A stretch of 64,000 nt of DNA. Origin: Lachnospiraceae bacterium. Lineage in GTDB: Bacteria > Bacillota > Clostridia > Lachnospirales > Lachnospiraceae. The translations under genes and the position numbers were made by a program. Under the pieces are notes generated by a model that was not told where the DNA came from, searched no databases, and saw only the letters and a program-made list of their open reading frames with translations. The DNA lies in NCBI GenBank assembly GCA_024696615.1, contig JAILGS010000079.1, positions 18,042 through 82,041 on the forward strand, read 5' to 3'. This document shows positions 24,616-34,115 of the stretch, piece after piece; position 1 is the first letter of the stretch, and every line of letters starts with the position of its first letter.

Positions 24616-25302
24616 CTATGAAATCAAGATTGTATTACCATCCATCCGAAGGAACTTCACGGTTTCTTCGGATGTTTTTATTTTGGCCTTTCCTAAGGTT
24701 GCCTCGGTAATGCCCTTTTTTAGTTCCTCCTCATAGTCCTTGCAACTAAGCAAATGCATTACCACGTTGTCCGTATATTCCACATCCAATATGAAAGCAC
24801 GCTCCCCGCTACTTCCAATCAGATATTGTAATTTTCCAAGGCCGTTGTAATCCGTGGTAACATCCATGCGTACTCCCTCTTTTCGACTGGCAATCCGGGA
24901 ATTTAAAAGTCCTTCCTTGGTGGCCTGCTGGTAGGCACGAACTAATCCCCCCGTTCCTAATAAGGTTCCACCAAAATATCTAGTTACCACCACTAACACA
25001 TTCACTAAGTTCTCCCCAAGAAGTACTTCTAACATGGGTTTTCCTGCCGTACCTCCCGGTTCTCCATCATCACTAAAGCGGCAGATATCACTACTAACCG
25101 TTCCATCCCCTAAGACGCCACCTTCCATGATATAGGCATAGCAATGATGTCGTGCATCCCAGTATGTTTTTTTCACTTGTTCAATGATTCCCAAGGCTTC
25201 CTCTTCCGTGGTCACAGAAAATACCTGACCAATAAATCGGGATTTCTTCTCTTCAATCTCCCCCTGGCCGCCTTCGTAGATGATCTTCGTTCCTTCCTTC
25301 AT
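24616..25302 (-). CDS. yigZ: YigZ/IMPACT family protein
   Basis: The protein has 228 residues from the ATG preceded by GGAAGG; the longer upstream frame of 50 more residues has no site and spans the divergent promoter region. Family motifs are KKSRFIGQVFSV near the start, YWDARHHCYAYIM, SDDGEPGGTAGKPML near residue 70, and VVTRYFGGTLLGTGGLVRAY. YigZ proteins consist of an Impact-type N-domain and a ferredoxin-like C-domain (DUF1949). They are linked to translation or ribosome interaction in eukaryotic IMPACT, but the bacterial role is unclear. The last roughly 15 codons also form a terminator hairpin for the opposite-strand PAP2 gene. Confidence 0.95.
   Translation of the reverse strand: MKEGTKIIYEGGQGEIEEKKSRFIGQVFSVTTEEEALGIIEQVKKTYWDARHHCYAYIMEGGVLGDGTVSSDICRFSDDGEPGGTAGKPMLEVLLGENLVNVLVVVTRYFGGTLLGTGGLVRAYQQATKEGLLNSRIASRKEGVRMDVTTDYNGLGKLQYLIGSSGERAFILDVEYTDNVVMHLLSCKDYEEELKKGITEATLGKAKIKTSEETVKFLRMDGNTILIS
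24643..24684 (+). terminator. Terminator of the PAP2 gene inside the yigZ coding end
   Basis: The 9-bp stem CATCCGAAG/CTTCGGATG is followed by TTTTTATTTT on the plus strand, 31 bp after the PAP2 stop. The same bases encode the C-terminal residues of YigZ on the other strand. Confidence 0.75.
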
Positions 25303-25408
25303 ATGCACCTTCCTGTGATTGTGGTTCTTTCGATCCATTTGTACGTGGTCCCATCTTAACATATTCTGAAAGAAAAATGTGAATTCTTTCGCGTGGACTT
25401 GATTTTTG

Positions 25409-25417
25409 TGATATAAT
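25409..25417 (+). promoter_or_regulatory. Extended -10 promoter of the class A PBP gene
   Basis: TGATATAAT (TGn plus TATAAT) lies 92 bp before the PBP start. The -35 region is poor (TTTCGC at about 19 bp), which is common for extended -10 promoters. Confidence 0.55.
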
Positions 25418-25508
25418 AATTTGGTATATGTCATTCTCGGGTAACTGGGCATTGACTATCGCTAAAATCAGCCATTGAATGCGTATGAACGTGTTTTAGG
25501 AGGAATTT

Positions 25509-28205
25509 ATGAATTACAGTAAAGAACATATCGCCCGCAAGCGAAAGCGTCTGTCTTCTGTGGGAGCTCGATTTGAAAGTACATTTCGTGCCACACTGAT
25601 TAAGATAGCGATTTTCGGAGTCATCTTCGTAGGAATTTGCGGATGCTCCCTGGGATTTGGTATGGTGGCAGGAATCCTCGAAAGTACACCGGAGATTGAT
25701 CTGATCAATGTATCACCGACAAAATTTGCTACCAAGATCTACGACAATCAGGGACATGAGATCGAGACACTGATTGCGGAAGGTAGTAACCGTGTGTATG
25801 TACCTTTGGATCAGATCCCGGATAATTTAAAGAATGCTTTCATTGCTGTGGAGGATGAACGTTTCTACACCCACAACGGTATTGATATGAAGGGTATCGG
25901 ACGTGCAGCCTATGTTGCATTTTCTTCCGGTGATTTATCCCAGGGTGCTAGTACCATTACGCAGCAGTTAATTAAGAATACAGTCTTTGAAGCATATAAT
26001 GAAACCACCTTGGAGAAGATTAAGCGTAAGCTCCAGGAGCAGTACCTCGCCATTAATCTGGACGAGTCCATGGGAAAGGATGCCATCTTAGAGAATTATC
26101 TGAATATTATTAATTTGGGTAATGGTAACTTAGGAGTGCAGGCCGCTGCCAATAATTACTTTAATAAGGATGTTTCTGAGTTAACCCTTTCGGAATGTGC
26201 TGTGATTGCCGGTATTACCAAGAATCCTAGTGGTTATAATCCGGTGAAGCATCCGGATAAGAACAGGGATCGTCAGGAAATCGTATTATTAGATATGTAT
26301 GAACAGGGCTATATCACCAAGGAGCAGTATGAGGAAGCCTTAAATGATAAGGTCTATGATCGAATTCAGGATATTCATTTAGTAACCGGGGGCAATTCCG
26401 TATATACCTATTATACGGATGCACTGATTGAAGTATTATTGCATGACCTTCAGGAGCAGCTTGGATATTCAGAGAATCAGGCCACTACCTTACTCTATAG
26501 TGGCGGTTTATCCATCCATACGGCACAGGATAGTACCATGCAAAAGATTGCAGAGGATATCTTAAATGATCCGAAGAATTATCCGGAGAATACCCAGTAT
26601 TCCATCTCCTTAAATCTCACCGTGGTGGATCAGGAAAAGAAATCCCGCTATTATACTCACCAGAACATGCTTCGCTATTTTCAGGAAGTGGTGGGGGATA
26701 AGAATTATGAACTTCTTTATTCTGATGAAGAAGAAGCTAGCGCAGCCATTGAAGAATATAAGAAATATTTAGAAGAAACCATGGGATATGAAATCATCTA
26801 TGAGTCTGAATATTATGTCATTCAGCCACAGATTTCCTTCACCTTAATGGATCAGCATACCGGAGAAGTCAAAGTCATCGTGGGTGGTCGTGGTGAGAAG
26901 GAAACCAGCCGTTCCATGAACCGTGCAACCAATACGTATCGTTCCCCAGGTTCTACCATTAAGCCACTTGTAACCTATGGACCTGCTTTGGATACGGGAA
27001 CAGCAACCCTTGCAACGGTATATGATGATTGTCCATATTATTATTCCGATGGTGGTCAGTTGGTTACCAACTGGGATAAGAAATACCGTGGATTAATGAC
27101 CATGCGAGAAGCTCTGTATCGTTCCCAGAACGTTCCAGCCGTAAAATGTTTAGCTTCCATCACTCCTTCCGTGGGTGTGGAATATTTAGTGAATTTTGGT
27201 ATTTCTTCCGTTGTTACACCGGAGAATGCGATTAACGGCCTTCATGATGCCGTAGAATCCGTTACTTTGGGTGGTATGACACTGGGTGTATATAATATTG
27301 ATATGTGTGCAGCCTATGCTACCTATGCGAACGAAGGTGTTTATACCAAGCCGGTATATTACACCAAGGTCTATGACCATGATGGCAACCTCTTACTGGA
27401 TAATACAACACCGGATACCCGACAGGTGGTGAAGTCTTCCACTGCATGGTTAATGACCAATGCCATGACTTCCGTAATCACACAGGGTACTGGTGGTAAG
27501 GCTAGAGTAGCCGGAATGGATGTAGCCGGTAAAACCGGTACTTCCAACTCCGATGGTGACTTATGGTTCGTGGGTTATACCCCATACTATACCGCTGCCA
27601 TCTGGACCGGATATGATGATGATGCTTCCCGAAGCGTCTACAAGAAAGTGGATCATACCGCATTATGGGGTGAGATCATGAATAAGATTCATGAAGAGCT
27701 TCCGAATGCCACCTTCCCATCCATGCCGGATGATGTGGTGCAGTTAACGGTATGTTCTCAGTCAGGAATGCTTCCTGGAGAGTACTGTTCCATGGATGAA
27801 CGTGGAGAACTCTTTATTACCGAATATTTTGCCAAGGATAATCAGCCGGAAGAAACCTGTACCGCACATGGTCTTTATAATATCTGTGCTGAAACCGGTA
27901 AATTGTCCGTCGGTACCTGTCCTGCCACCGTTCGTGTCATGGTCAGACGTCCACCGAACAATACCAAGGTTCCAGAGGATTTAAGTGCCTATGAAGGAAA
28001 GGTGGACTTCACCGTTCCGGATGCGGCTTGGACCGTGGATTATGAACTGGCAACGGCAGTATGTCCTGTGCATGGTGCTTGGTACTTAGAGGCCTTAGGC
28101 ATTACGCCGAATACAGAATCGCCTGGTATCGATGAAATCGAAGGATTAACCGATGAATTATTACAGAATGGAATTTCTGGAGGGGGTGGCGACGAGGATG
28201 AGTAA
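25509..28205 (+). CDS. Class A penicillin-binding protein (PBP1A family)
   Basis: The protein has 898 residues. A cytoplasmic basic N-terminus (KRKRLSS) is followed by a membrane anchor near 30-55. The GT51 glycosyltransferase domain has EDERFYTHNGID, GASTITQQLIKN and a KRKLQEQYLA motif. The transpeptidase domain has SPGSTIKP with nucleophile Ser482, SQN and KTGT near 675. It polymerises and cross-links peptidoglycan outside the membrane. The C-terminus ends with a cysteine-containing extension (CSQSGMLPGEYC) common in clostridial PBPs, then a Gly/Asp/Glu tail. AGGAGG lies 7 nt upstream. It is a single gene with a strong terminator. Confidence 0.97.
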   Translation: MNYSKEHIARKRKRLSSVGARFESTFRATLIKIAIFGVIFVGICGCSLGFGMVAGILESTPEIDLINVSPTKFATKIYDNQGHEIETLIAEGSNRVYVPLDQIPDNLKNAFIAVEDERFYTHNGIDMKGIGRAAYVAFSSGDLSQGASTITQQLIKNTVFEAYNETTLEKIKRKLQEQYLAINLDESMGKDAILENYLNIINLGNGNLGVQAAANNYFNKDVSELTLSECAVIAGITKNPSGYNPVKHPDKNRDRQEIVLLDMYEQGYITKEQYEEALNDKVYDRIQDIHLVTGGNSVYTYYTDALIEVLLHDLQEQLGYSENQATTLLYSGGLSIHTAQDSTMQKIAEDILNDPKNYPENTQYSISLNLTVVDQEKKSRYYTHQNMLRYFQEVVGDKNYELLYSDEEEASAAIEEYKKYLEETMGYEIIYESEYYVIQPQISFTLMDQHTGEVKVIVGGRGEKETSRSMNRATNTYRSPGSTIKPLVTYGPALDTGTATLATVYDDCPYYYSDGGQLVTNWDKKYRGLMTMREALYRSQNVPAVKCLASITPSVGVEYLVNFGISSVVTPENAINGLHDAVESVTLGGMTLGVYNIDMCAAYATYANEGVYTKPVYYTKVYDHDGNLLLDNTTPDTRQVVKSSTAWLMTNAMTSVITQGTGGKARVAGMDVAGKTGTSNSDGDLWFVGYTPYYTAAIWTGYDDDASRSVYKKVDHTALWGEIMNKIHEELPNATFPSMPDDVVQLTVCSQSGMLPGEYCSMDERGELFITEYFAKDNQPEETCTAHGLYNICAETGKLSVGTCPATVRVMVRRPPNNTKVPEDLSAYEGKVDFTVPDAAWTVDYELATAVCPVHGAWYLEALGITPNTESPGIDEIEGLTDELLQNGISGGGGDEDE

Positions 28206-28227
28206 TCCTCCCCCCTTCTAGAAAGGT

Positions 28228-28261
28228 AAAAAAAGCACATCACGAAAGTGATGTGCTTTTT
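28228..28261. terminator. Bidirectional terminator between PBP and ilvE
   Basis: The stem GCACATCAC/GTGATGTGC with loop GAAA has seven A on one side and five T on the other, so it can serve the PBP gene and possibly the convergent ilvE. Confidence 0.92.
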
Positions 28262-28328
28262 CGATTCTCCCCATTCCTTGGGGAGGAATAGACTTGATTG
28301 GTTCGTACTTACATTTTCTCCGAATGAG

Positions 28329-29357
28329 TTAACCTTCGATTACCTTAACCCAGCCTTCTGGTCCAGCAATCTTACCCTGCTGAATACCAACTAAGGTCTC
28401 ATATAACTTCTTGGTTACAGGGCCCATCTCATCCATACCTGCAGGGATGTTAATGGTCTTGCCATGATCATCGATTCTACCGATTGGAGAAATTACAGCT
28501 GCAGTTCCGCAAAGTCCTGCTTCAGCAAATTCAGAAACCTCTGTTAAAGGAACCTTACGCTCCTCTACTTCCATACCAAGCATTTCCTTCGCAACATAGC
28601 ATAAAGAACGTCTTGTGATAGATGGAAGAATGGAATCGGACTTTGGAGTAACCAACTTACCATCCTTGGTAATGAAGATGAAGTTCGCTCCACCGGTCTC
28701 TTCTACATAAGTACGGGTTGCTGCATCCAGATACATGTTCTCTGCATAACCTTCCTTATGAGCATCTACGATTGCATGAAGACTCATGGCATAATTTAAA
28801 CCAGCCTTGATATGACCGGTTCCATGTGGTGCTGCACGGTCAAAATCGGTTACACGAATCACGATTGGCTTAGCGCCGCCCTTGAAGTATGGTCCTACGG
28901 GAGTTACTAAAATACGGAATTCATACTCCTCTGCAGGCTTAACACCGATTACGGCATTGCTACCAAACATATATGGACGAATATATAAGGTTGCTCCAGA
29001 ACCAAATGGAGGAACCCAAGCTGCATTAGCCTTAACAGTCTTAATCACAGCCTCAACAAATTTATCTTCAGGGAATACTGGCATCTCCAGTCTACGGCAG
29101 GAATCAGCCATTCTTGCAGCATTTAAGTCCGGACGGAAGCATACGATCTTGCCATCCTCCGTAGTATATGCCTTTAAACCTTCAAAACAGGTCTGTGCAT
29201 ACTGAAATACACCAGCACACTCGTTAATGGTAACATTGGACTCTGTGGTCAGTTCTCCTTCATCCCATGCACCATTCTTATAATGTGCTACAAAGCGGTA
29301 ATCTGTTGGCATATAACCAAATCCCAGATTAGCCCAGTCAATATTTTTCTTTTCCAT
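28329..29357 (-). CDS. ilvE: Branched-chain amino acid aminotransferase
   Basis: This 342-residue fold-type IV PLP enzyme interconverts Leu, Ile and Val with their 2-oxo acids. The PLP Lys is in GHIKAGLNYA, near residue 184. Family segments include QTCFEGLKAY, RPYMFGS, EETGGANFIFI and SILPSITRRSL. AAAGGAAG precedes the start. It has its own promoter at 29447-29475 with a leader of about 80 nt. I looked for a T-box in this leader and saw no match to its conserved TGGNACCGCG element, so none is called. Confidence 0.97.
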   Translation of the reverse strand: MEKKNIDWANLGFGYMPTDYRFVAHYKNGAWDEGELTTESNVTINECAGVFQYAQTCFEGLKAYTTEDGKIVCFRPDLNAARMADSCRRLEMPVFPEDKFVEAVIKTVKANAAWVPPFGSGATLYIRPYMFGSNAVIGVKPAEEYEFRILVTPVGPYFKGGAKPIVIRVTDFDRAAPHGTGHIKAGLNYAMSLHAIVDAHKEGYAENMYLDAATRTYVEETGGANFIFITKDGKLVTPKSDSILPSITRRSLCYVAKEMLGMEVEERKVPLTEVSEFAEAGLCGTAAVISPIGRIDDHGKTINIPAGMDEMGPVTKKLYETLVGIQQGKIAGPEGWVKVIEG

Positions 29358-29446
29358 AAAAAAATACTTCCTTTCCTGATATTATGCTCGATTCGAAGCA
29401 TCTCCCCCCATAAGGAGAACATGTACTGATGAACACGCTAAAATCA

Positions 29447-29475
29447 ATGATAAACCCGCATTTTTTTATCGTCAA
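29447..29475 (-). promoter_or_regulatory. Promoter of ilvE
   Basis: On the minus strand, -35 TTGACG and -10 TATCAT are separated by exactly 17 bp, about 90 bp before ilvE. Confidence 0.75.
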
Positions 29476-29647
29476 GAGACAAATCAGAAAAACTTTAACA
29501 TTTTTCCTTATTTTCTTGCATCTTTCCATGAACGTCTTGGCAAATGTGTATTCTTTATGACCAAGATTGAATTTTATAATCATATATGATACATTAAAAC
29601 ATGTAAAAATCGACCAATTCATTTGGTCAGAATCGGGGAGGAAAAAG

Positions 29648-30520
29648 ATGAATAACGATTATTCTAACGAGAATGAGTCCTATGATCCTTATAGCAGTAT
29701 TTATGACGGATCCGATAGCTCAAATGATTACATGACCTATGGTTCTGAAGAATATCAGAATCGTATGGCGAATCGTATGGAGAATTCCATGTTGGATGCC
29801 ATGGAGATGCAGCGAAGCGCAGTAAAGGAAGGGGTAATTTACAAGACCACTGCTGCCGCAAGACCACGTGCAATTAGTGAGGACCTGTTAGCACAGTCCT
29901 TTATCTTTATGGCGATTGCACTGATTGTCACTTCCATCAGCGCCATGGTTACCTTAAATAGTCCGAATCTGATGTATCATTTATTTTCAGGCAATGCCTT
30001 CTTTATCCTGTTATTGGCAGAAATTGGCATTGTACTGATCTCTAATTACACGGTTGCGAAGAATATGGTGGTTCCATCCGCCGTTCTCTTTACCCTGTAT
30101 GCAGTCATTAATGGTATTACCTTAAGCGTGATTTTCTTAGTATATACTGCAGCTTCCATTCTTGGTTGTTTTATTTCTGCAGCAGTAATGTTTGCCGTAA
30201 TGGCAGTATATGGCTTAACCACCAAGAGAGATTTAACCACCATGGGTTCCTATCTCATCATGGGCTTAGTGGGAATTATCATCGCTGGCGTTGTGAATAT
30301 GTTCCTGGGTAATTCCACTTTAGAGATTGCCATCTCCGCCATCGGCTGTATCATCTTCGTGGGCTTAACCGCTTATGATGTACAGAAGATTAAGAACATG
30401 GCAGCTTACGCACCAATTGAGAATACCACCACCCTGGCTTTAATGGGTGCCATGGAAATCTACTTGGATTTCATTAATTTATTCTTAAAGTTATTACGCC
30501 TCTTTGGAAAGCGCAGATAA
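29648..30520 (+). CDS. Bax inhibitor-1 / YccA family membrane protein
   Basis: The protein has 290 residues from the ATG preceded by GGGGAGG; an upstream ATG 81 bp earlier lacks a site. The first roughly 75 residues are acidic and soluble (YSNENESYDPYSSIYDGSD). Seven hydrophobic spans follow, with the BI-1 signature near the C-terminus: GCIIFVGLTAYDVQKIKNM, then FINLFLKLLRLFGKRR. The family forms pH-sensitive ion leak channels in known structures; the physiological role in bacteria is not settled. The gene is single and converges on the methyltransferase gene, 11 bp away. Confidence 0.93.
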   Translation: MNNDYSNENESYDPYSSIYDGSDSSNDYMTYGSEEYQNRMANRMENSMLDAMEMQRSAVKEGVIYKTTAAARPRAISEDLLAQSFIFMAIALIVTSISAMVTLNSPNLMYHLFSGNAFFILLLAEIGIVLISNYTVAKNMVVPSAVLFTLYAVINGITLSVIFLVYTAASILGCFISAAVMFAVMAVYGLTTKRDLTTMGSYLIMGLVGIIIAGVVNMFLGNSTLEIAISAIGCIIFVGLTAYDVQKIKNMAAYAPIENTTTLALMGAMEIYLDFINLFLKLLRLFGKRR

Positions 30521-30531
30521 TGGAATAAAAC

Positions 30532-31338
30532 TTATTGCATGACCACATCGACCAGATGTCCGCCAGCTCCTAAAAGCTCCGGGCATCTGGCCATTTTTTT
30601 CTGATAAGAAAGAAACATGGCAAATGTTTCTTCATCCATCTCCTTTAACACCGGTCGCATCAGATTCGCCGGTCCATCCGGACTGAAAATATCCACCCGT
30701 TTTGCTCCCACCGCCTGATTCAGGGCGTCAATATCTGCAAGTCTCACGTAATCATACAGATCTTCCGGAGCATTCTTCACATGAAAGTCCTTATCAATCT
30801 TTCCACTAGCCATTGACTCAAGGAGATGCCCCTCCTTAAATCCATAGGTTAAGATGCTATATTCATTCATCACATAGGCCACGTAGATTCTTCCGGAAGG
30901 CTTGGTCACTCGCATGGCTTCCCGTAATACCAGTTCTTTCTCCTCTTTTTGAAACAAATGATACATAGGCCCAAAGATTAAGGTCACATCATAGAACTTC
31001 TCGGGGTAACGCTTTGGATATAGGGCAATTTCCCTGGCATCTCCCTGGTAAGCCTTCACTTCCACCCCTTCTTCTTTGGCATGCTGCTTTAACCTTCCTA
31101 AATTGTGATTCACATATTCCATGGCCGTCACTTCATGTCCTTCCCTCGCCAAGGCGATGGAATAAGCTCCCGTACCGGCTCCCAAATCTAAAATCTTTAG
31201 CGGGCGATTTTGTTTCCTACAATATTCCATGAGAAAAAACATGGTCACTTCATATTCCACGATTCCATGCCGCGCCTTCAGACGCTTATCCTCATTAAAT
31301 TTATTATAATAATCCACCAGATTATCGAACTTTCCCAT
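30532..31338 (-). CDS. Class I SAM-dependent methyltransferase
   Basis: The 268-residue protein has the SAM-binding motif ILDLGAGTGAYSIALAREGHEVTAMEYV, near residues 45-73. It also has an acidic-loop segment KAYQGDAREI and a VTLIFGPMYHLF motif, where substrate-specific residues usually lie. The substrate is unknown. AGGAGG precedes the start. It is separated from yajC by a terminator, so it has its own transcript or relies on readthrough. Its last codons overlap a plus-strand terminator for the convergent BI-1 family gene. Confidence 0.93.
   Translation of the reverse strand: MGKFDNLVDYYNKFNEDKRLKARHGIVEYEVTMFFLMEYCRKQNRPLKILDLGAGTGAYSIALAREGHEVTAMEYVNHNLGRLKQHAKEEGVEVKAYQGDAREIALYPKRYPEKFYDVTLIFGPMYHLFQKEEKELVLREAMRVTKPSGRIYVAYVMNEYSILTYGFKEGHLLESMASGKIDKDFHVKNAPEDLYDYVRLADIDALNQAVGAKRVDIFSPDGPANLMRPVLKEMDEETFAMFLSYQKKMARCPELLGAGGHLVDVVMQ
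30552..30600 (+). terminator. Terminator of the BI-1 gene inside the methyltransferase coding end
   Basis: A 10-bp stem (CCAGATGTCC/GGGCATCTGG, one G-T pair), with an additional inner AGCT pairing, is followed by seven T on the plus strand. It lies 32 bp after the BI-1 stop and inside the opposite-strand coding sequence. Confidence 0.7.
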
Positions 31339-31379
31339 TCTGCCTCCTACGTTCTAAAATAAGATATCCCAATAACAGG

Positions 31380-31404
31380 AAAAAGGCGATGCCTTGGCAC
31401 CGCC
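31380..31404 (-). terminator. Terminator after yajC
   Basis: The 9-bp stem GGCGGTGCC/GGCATCGCC (one mismatch-tolerant G-T) with a 2-nt loop is followed by five T on the minus strand. It lies between yajC and the methyltransferase gene. Confidence 0.85.
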
Positions 31405-31459
31405 CCCGTACGTATACGTCCTTATTACAATCTTTCCGGTTATTCCTTCCAAGCCACTC

Positions 31460-31765
31460 TTACTCTGGCTTTTCCACTTCCACAATTGCGGACTTCTGCA
31501 TTGGAATACGGCAATTCTTATTATTACCAAATTCTACGATCACCGTATCATCGGCAATGCTTACGATGTTTCCATAGAATCCGCTGGAAGTCAGTACATA
31601 ATCTCCCACATTCAAAGATTCCATCAAAGAATTCATCTTCTCCTGCTGCTTCTTCTGTGGACGAATCGTCATAAAATACATCATTACAAAAATTACCACA
31701 AGGTACATAACGATTACAAGGATGGGATTCATCGTTCCCTGCTGTGCTGCATCTAATAAAATCAT
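31460..31765 (-). CDS. yajC: Preprotein translocase accessory subunit YajC
   Basis: The 101-residue protein has one membrane span near residues 14-34 (ILVIVMYLVVIFVMMYFM), then RPQKKQQEKMNSLMESLNVGDYV and GFYGNIVSIADDTVIVEF, the family hallmark. YajC binds SecDF. GAGGAGG precedes the start. It follows tgt by 65 bp, the order common in Bacillota, but no secD or secF gene follows here because a terminator ends the transcript. Confidence 0.95.
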   Translation of the reverse strand: MILLDAAQQGTMNPILVIVMYLVVIFVMMYFMTIRPQKKQQEKMNSLMESLNVGDYVLTSSGFYGNIVSIADDTVIVEFGNNKNCRIPMQKSAIVEVEKPE

Positions 31766-31830
31766 CTTTTCTCCTCCTCAGAGTTATTTCTTTCTGTATT
31801 ACTATATCGAAAAAAAAACAAATATGCAAG

Positions 31831-32970
31831 TTACTCTCCATAAGTCTTTAAAAGTTCCAGACGCTCCGCCTTAAACTCCTTATAACGTCCGGCATCCAAT
31901 GCTCCTCGAATATCTTCCATCAAGTGGTTATAGAAATATAGATTATGCAATACTAAAAAACGCATTCCTAACATTTCCTTGGCCTTTAACAGATGTCTTA
32001 CATAGGAGCGGGAATATCTGCGACATACAGGGCACTGACATCCCTCTTCAATTGGTCTGGAATCCGTCTCATACTTAGCATTCTGCAGATTCATCTTGCC
32101 AAATCTTGTATAGGCATGTCCATGACGGCCATTTCTACTTGGATATACACAGTCGAAGAAATCAATTCCCCGATCCACGGCTTCTAAGATATTGGCCGGA
32201 GTACCCACACCCATTAGATAGGTTGGCTTATCCTTAGGAAGGTATGGCACCGTACTTTCAATGATGCGATACATCTCCTCATGGCTTTCTCCCACTGCAA
32301 GTCCGCCCAGGGCATAACCATCTAAATCCATCTCAGAAATCTTCTTGGCATGCTCAATACGAATATCTTCAAAAGTTCCTCCCTGATTAATTCCAAAGAG
32401 TAACTGCTCTTTATTCACGGTGTCTTCGAGGGAATTTAATCGAGCCATCTCCCGCTTACACCGCTCCAACCAACGAGTGGTACGATCCACACTTTGCTGC
32501 ATATATTCCCTGGTACATGGGTGGGGTGCACATTCATCAAATGCCATGGCAATGGTGGAACCAAGATTGGACTGGATCTGCATACTTTCCTCCGGTCCCA
32601 TAAAGATCTTGCGTCCATCCACATGGGAATTAAAATAAACACCCTCTTCTTTGATTTTTCGAAGTCCTGCTAAGGAAAATACCTGAAATCCACCGGAATC
32701 CGTAAGAATTGGTTTCTTCCAGGACATAAACTCATGTAATCCGCCCATCTGCTTTACAATCCCATCTCCCGGGCGAACATGGAGATGATAGGTATTAGAA
32801 AGCTGTACCTGCGTTCCGATCGCTTCTAAATCCTCCGTGGATACGGCTCCCTTAATGGCACCAATCGTGCCCACATTCATAAATACGGGAGTTTCAATAA
32901 CGCCATGCACCGTAGTAAAACGACCGCGCTTAGCCTCTCCCTCAGTTTTTAACAATTCATATTTTGCCAT
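31831..32970 (-). CDS. tgt: Queuine/preQ1 tRNA-ribosyltransferase
   Basis: This 379-residue TIM-barrel enzyme exchanges guanine-34 for preQ1 in tRNAs with a GUN anticodon. Motifs: LTDSGGFQVFSL with the general Asp near residue 92, FDECAPHP, GINQGG, GLAVGE and DCVYPSRNGRHGHAYT with the nucleophile Asp. The zinc site is CQCPVCRRYSRSYVRH. AAAGGTG lies 8 nt upstream. It lies 30 bp after aroC and 65 bp before yajC, in an operon. Confidence 0.98.
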   Translation of the reverse strand: MAKYELLKTEGEAKRGRFTTVHGVIETPVFMNVGTIGAIKGAVSTEDLEAIGTQVQLSNTYHLHVRPGDGIVKQMGGLHEFMSWKKPILTDSGGFQVFSLAGLRKIKEEGVYFNSHVDGRKIFMGPEESMQIQSNLGSTIAMAFDECAPHPCTREYMQQSVDRTTRWLERCKREMARLNSLEDTVNKEQLLFGINQGGTFEDIRIEHAKKISEMDLDGYALGGLAVGESHEEMYRIIESTVPYLPKDKPTYLMGVGTPANILEAVDRGIDFFDCVYPSRNGRHGHAYTRFGKMNLQNAKYETDSRPIEEGCQCPVCRRYSRSYVRHLLKAKEMLGMRFLVLHNLYFYNHLMEDIRGALDAGRYKEFKAERLELLKTYGE

Positions 32971-33000
32971 GTAACTTACACCTTTAGCTTCATTTATCGA

Positions 33001-34101
33001 CTATCGACCATAAAAGTCCTTAATACGATCTGCTCTGGCGCTCATATTCACTAATAATTCGTCCAGAATCACTGCTGCAGCCATGCATTCCACAACCACC
33101 ACGGCTCTTGGAACGATCATTGGATCATGGCGTCCTTTAATGGATACTTCAATCTCTTCGCCGGATCGATTCACCGTCTGCTGTGGTCTTGCAATGGATG
33201 GTGTTGGCTTAAATGCGGCACGGAATACAATCTGATCCCCGTCCGTCATCCCACCAAGAATTCCACCTGCTGCATTGGTTTCCTTCACCACGGCCCCATC
33301 CTTCATACGGAACACATCATTATTCTGACTTCCCGTACTTCTTGCGGCAGCAAATCCACAACCAACTTCAAATCCCTTCACTGCTCCGATGGAGACAATG
33401 GCCTTGGCTAAATTCGCATCCACCTTATCAAAAACAGGTTCTCCAAGTCCCGCCGGAACCCCGTCAATACGACATTCCACAATTCCACCGATGGAATCAT
33501 GTTCCTTTAATTTCTGATCCGCAAGTGCCATTACACGCTCAGCAGCCTTGGCATCCGGCATATAGAAGGCATTATTCTCACATTCTGCAAGATCCATGCA
33601 ACTCTCATCCACAGCGATGCCACCGATTTCTTTCGCATAGGCACATACGCTAATTCCTAAAAACTCCAACACCTTCATGGCAACTGCACCAGCAGCCACT
33701 CTGGCGATGGTCTCACGACCGGAGGAACGTCCGCCACCACGGTAATCCCGGAATCCATACTTCTCATCAAAGGTATAATCCGCATGTCCCGGACGATAAT
33801 AGGTAGAAATTTCTGAATAATCATGGGAACGCTGATCCGTATTCATCACTACTAAAGAGATGGGAGTTCCTGTGGTTTTTCCTTCAAAGACACCGGAAAG
33901 GATCGTCACTTCATCCGCCTCTTTTCGTGGAGTGGTAAAACGACTCTGTCCTGGCTTTCTACGATTTAAGAATTTCTGAATATCCTCTTCACATAAACAA
34001 ACCCCTGCGGGGCATCCATCTACTACAACTCCAATGCCCTTTCCATGGGATTCTCCCCATGTGGTCATTCGAAAGATCGATCCAAATGTTGATCCTGCCA
34101 T
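33001..34101 (-). CDS. aroC: Chorismate synthase
   Basis: This 366-residue FMN-dependent enzyme is the last step of the shikimate pathway, from EPSP to chorismate. Signatures: [18 protein letters not shown] at the start, [35 protein letters not shown] near 100-130, and [16 protein letters not shown] near 250. The length is normal. It sits 14 bp after the GNAT gene and 30 bp before tgt. No other aromatic pathway gene is in the window. Confidence 0.98.
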   Translation of the reverse strand: MAGSTFGSIFRMTTWGESHGKGIGVVVDGCPAGVCLCEEDIQKFLNRRKPGQSRFTTPRKEADEVTILSGVFEGKTTGTPISLVVMNTDQRSHDYSEISTYYRPGHADYTFDEKYGFRDYRGGGRSSGRETIARVAAGAVAMKVLEFLGISVCAYAKEIGGIAVDESCMDLAECENNAFYMPDAKAAERVMALADQKLKEHDSIGGIVECRIDGVPAGLGEPVFDKVDANLAKAIVSIGAVKGFEVGCGFAAARSTGSQNNDVFRMKDGAVVKETNAAGGILGGMTDGDQIVFRAAFKPTPSIARPQQTVNRSGEEIEVSIKGRHDPMIVPRAVVVVECMAAAVILDELLVNMSARADRIKDFYGR

Positions 34102-34115
34102 AATCTACCTGCTTC

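Noticed and set aside
29376..29446. Possible T-box riboswitch in the ilvE leader
   Set aside because: The leader is only about 80 nt and lacks the conserved T-box sequence and a competing terminator.
29338..29622. 94-codon minus-strand frame upstream of ilvE
   Set aside because: It covers the ilvE promoter and leader and overlaps the start of ilvE in another frame; no site.
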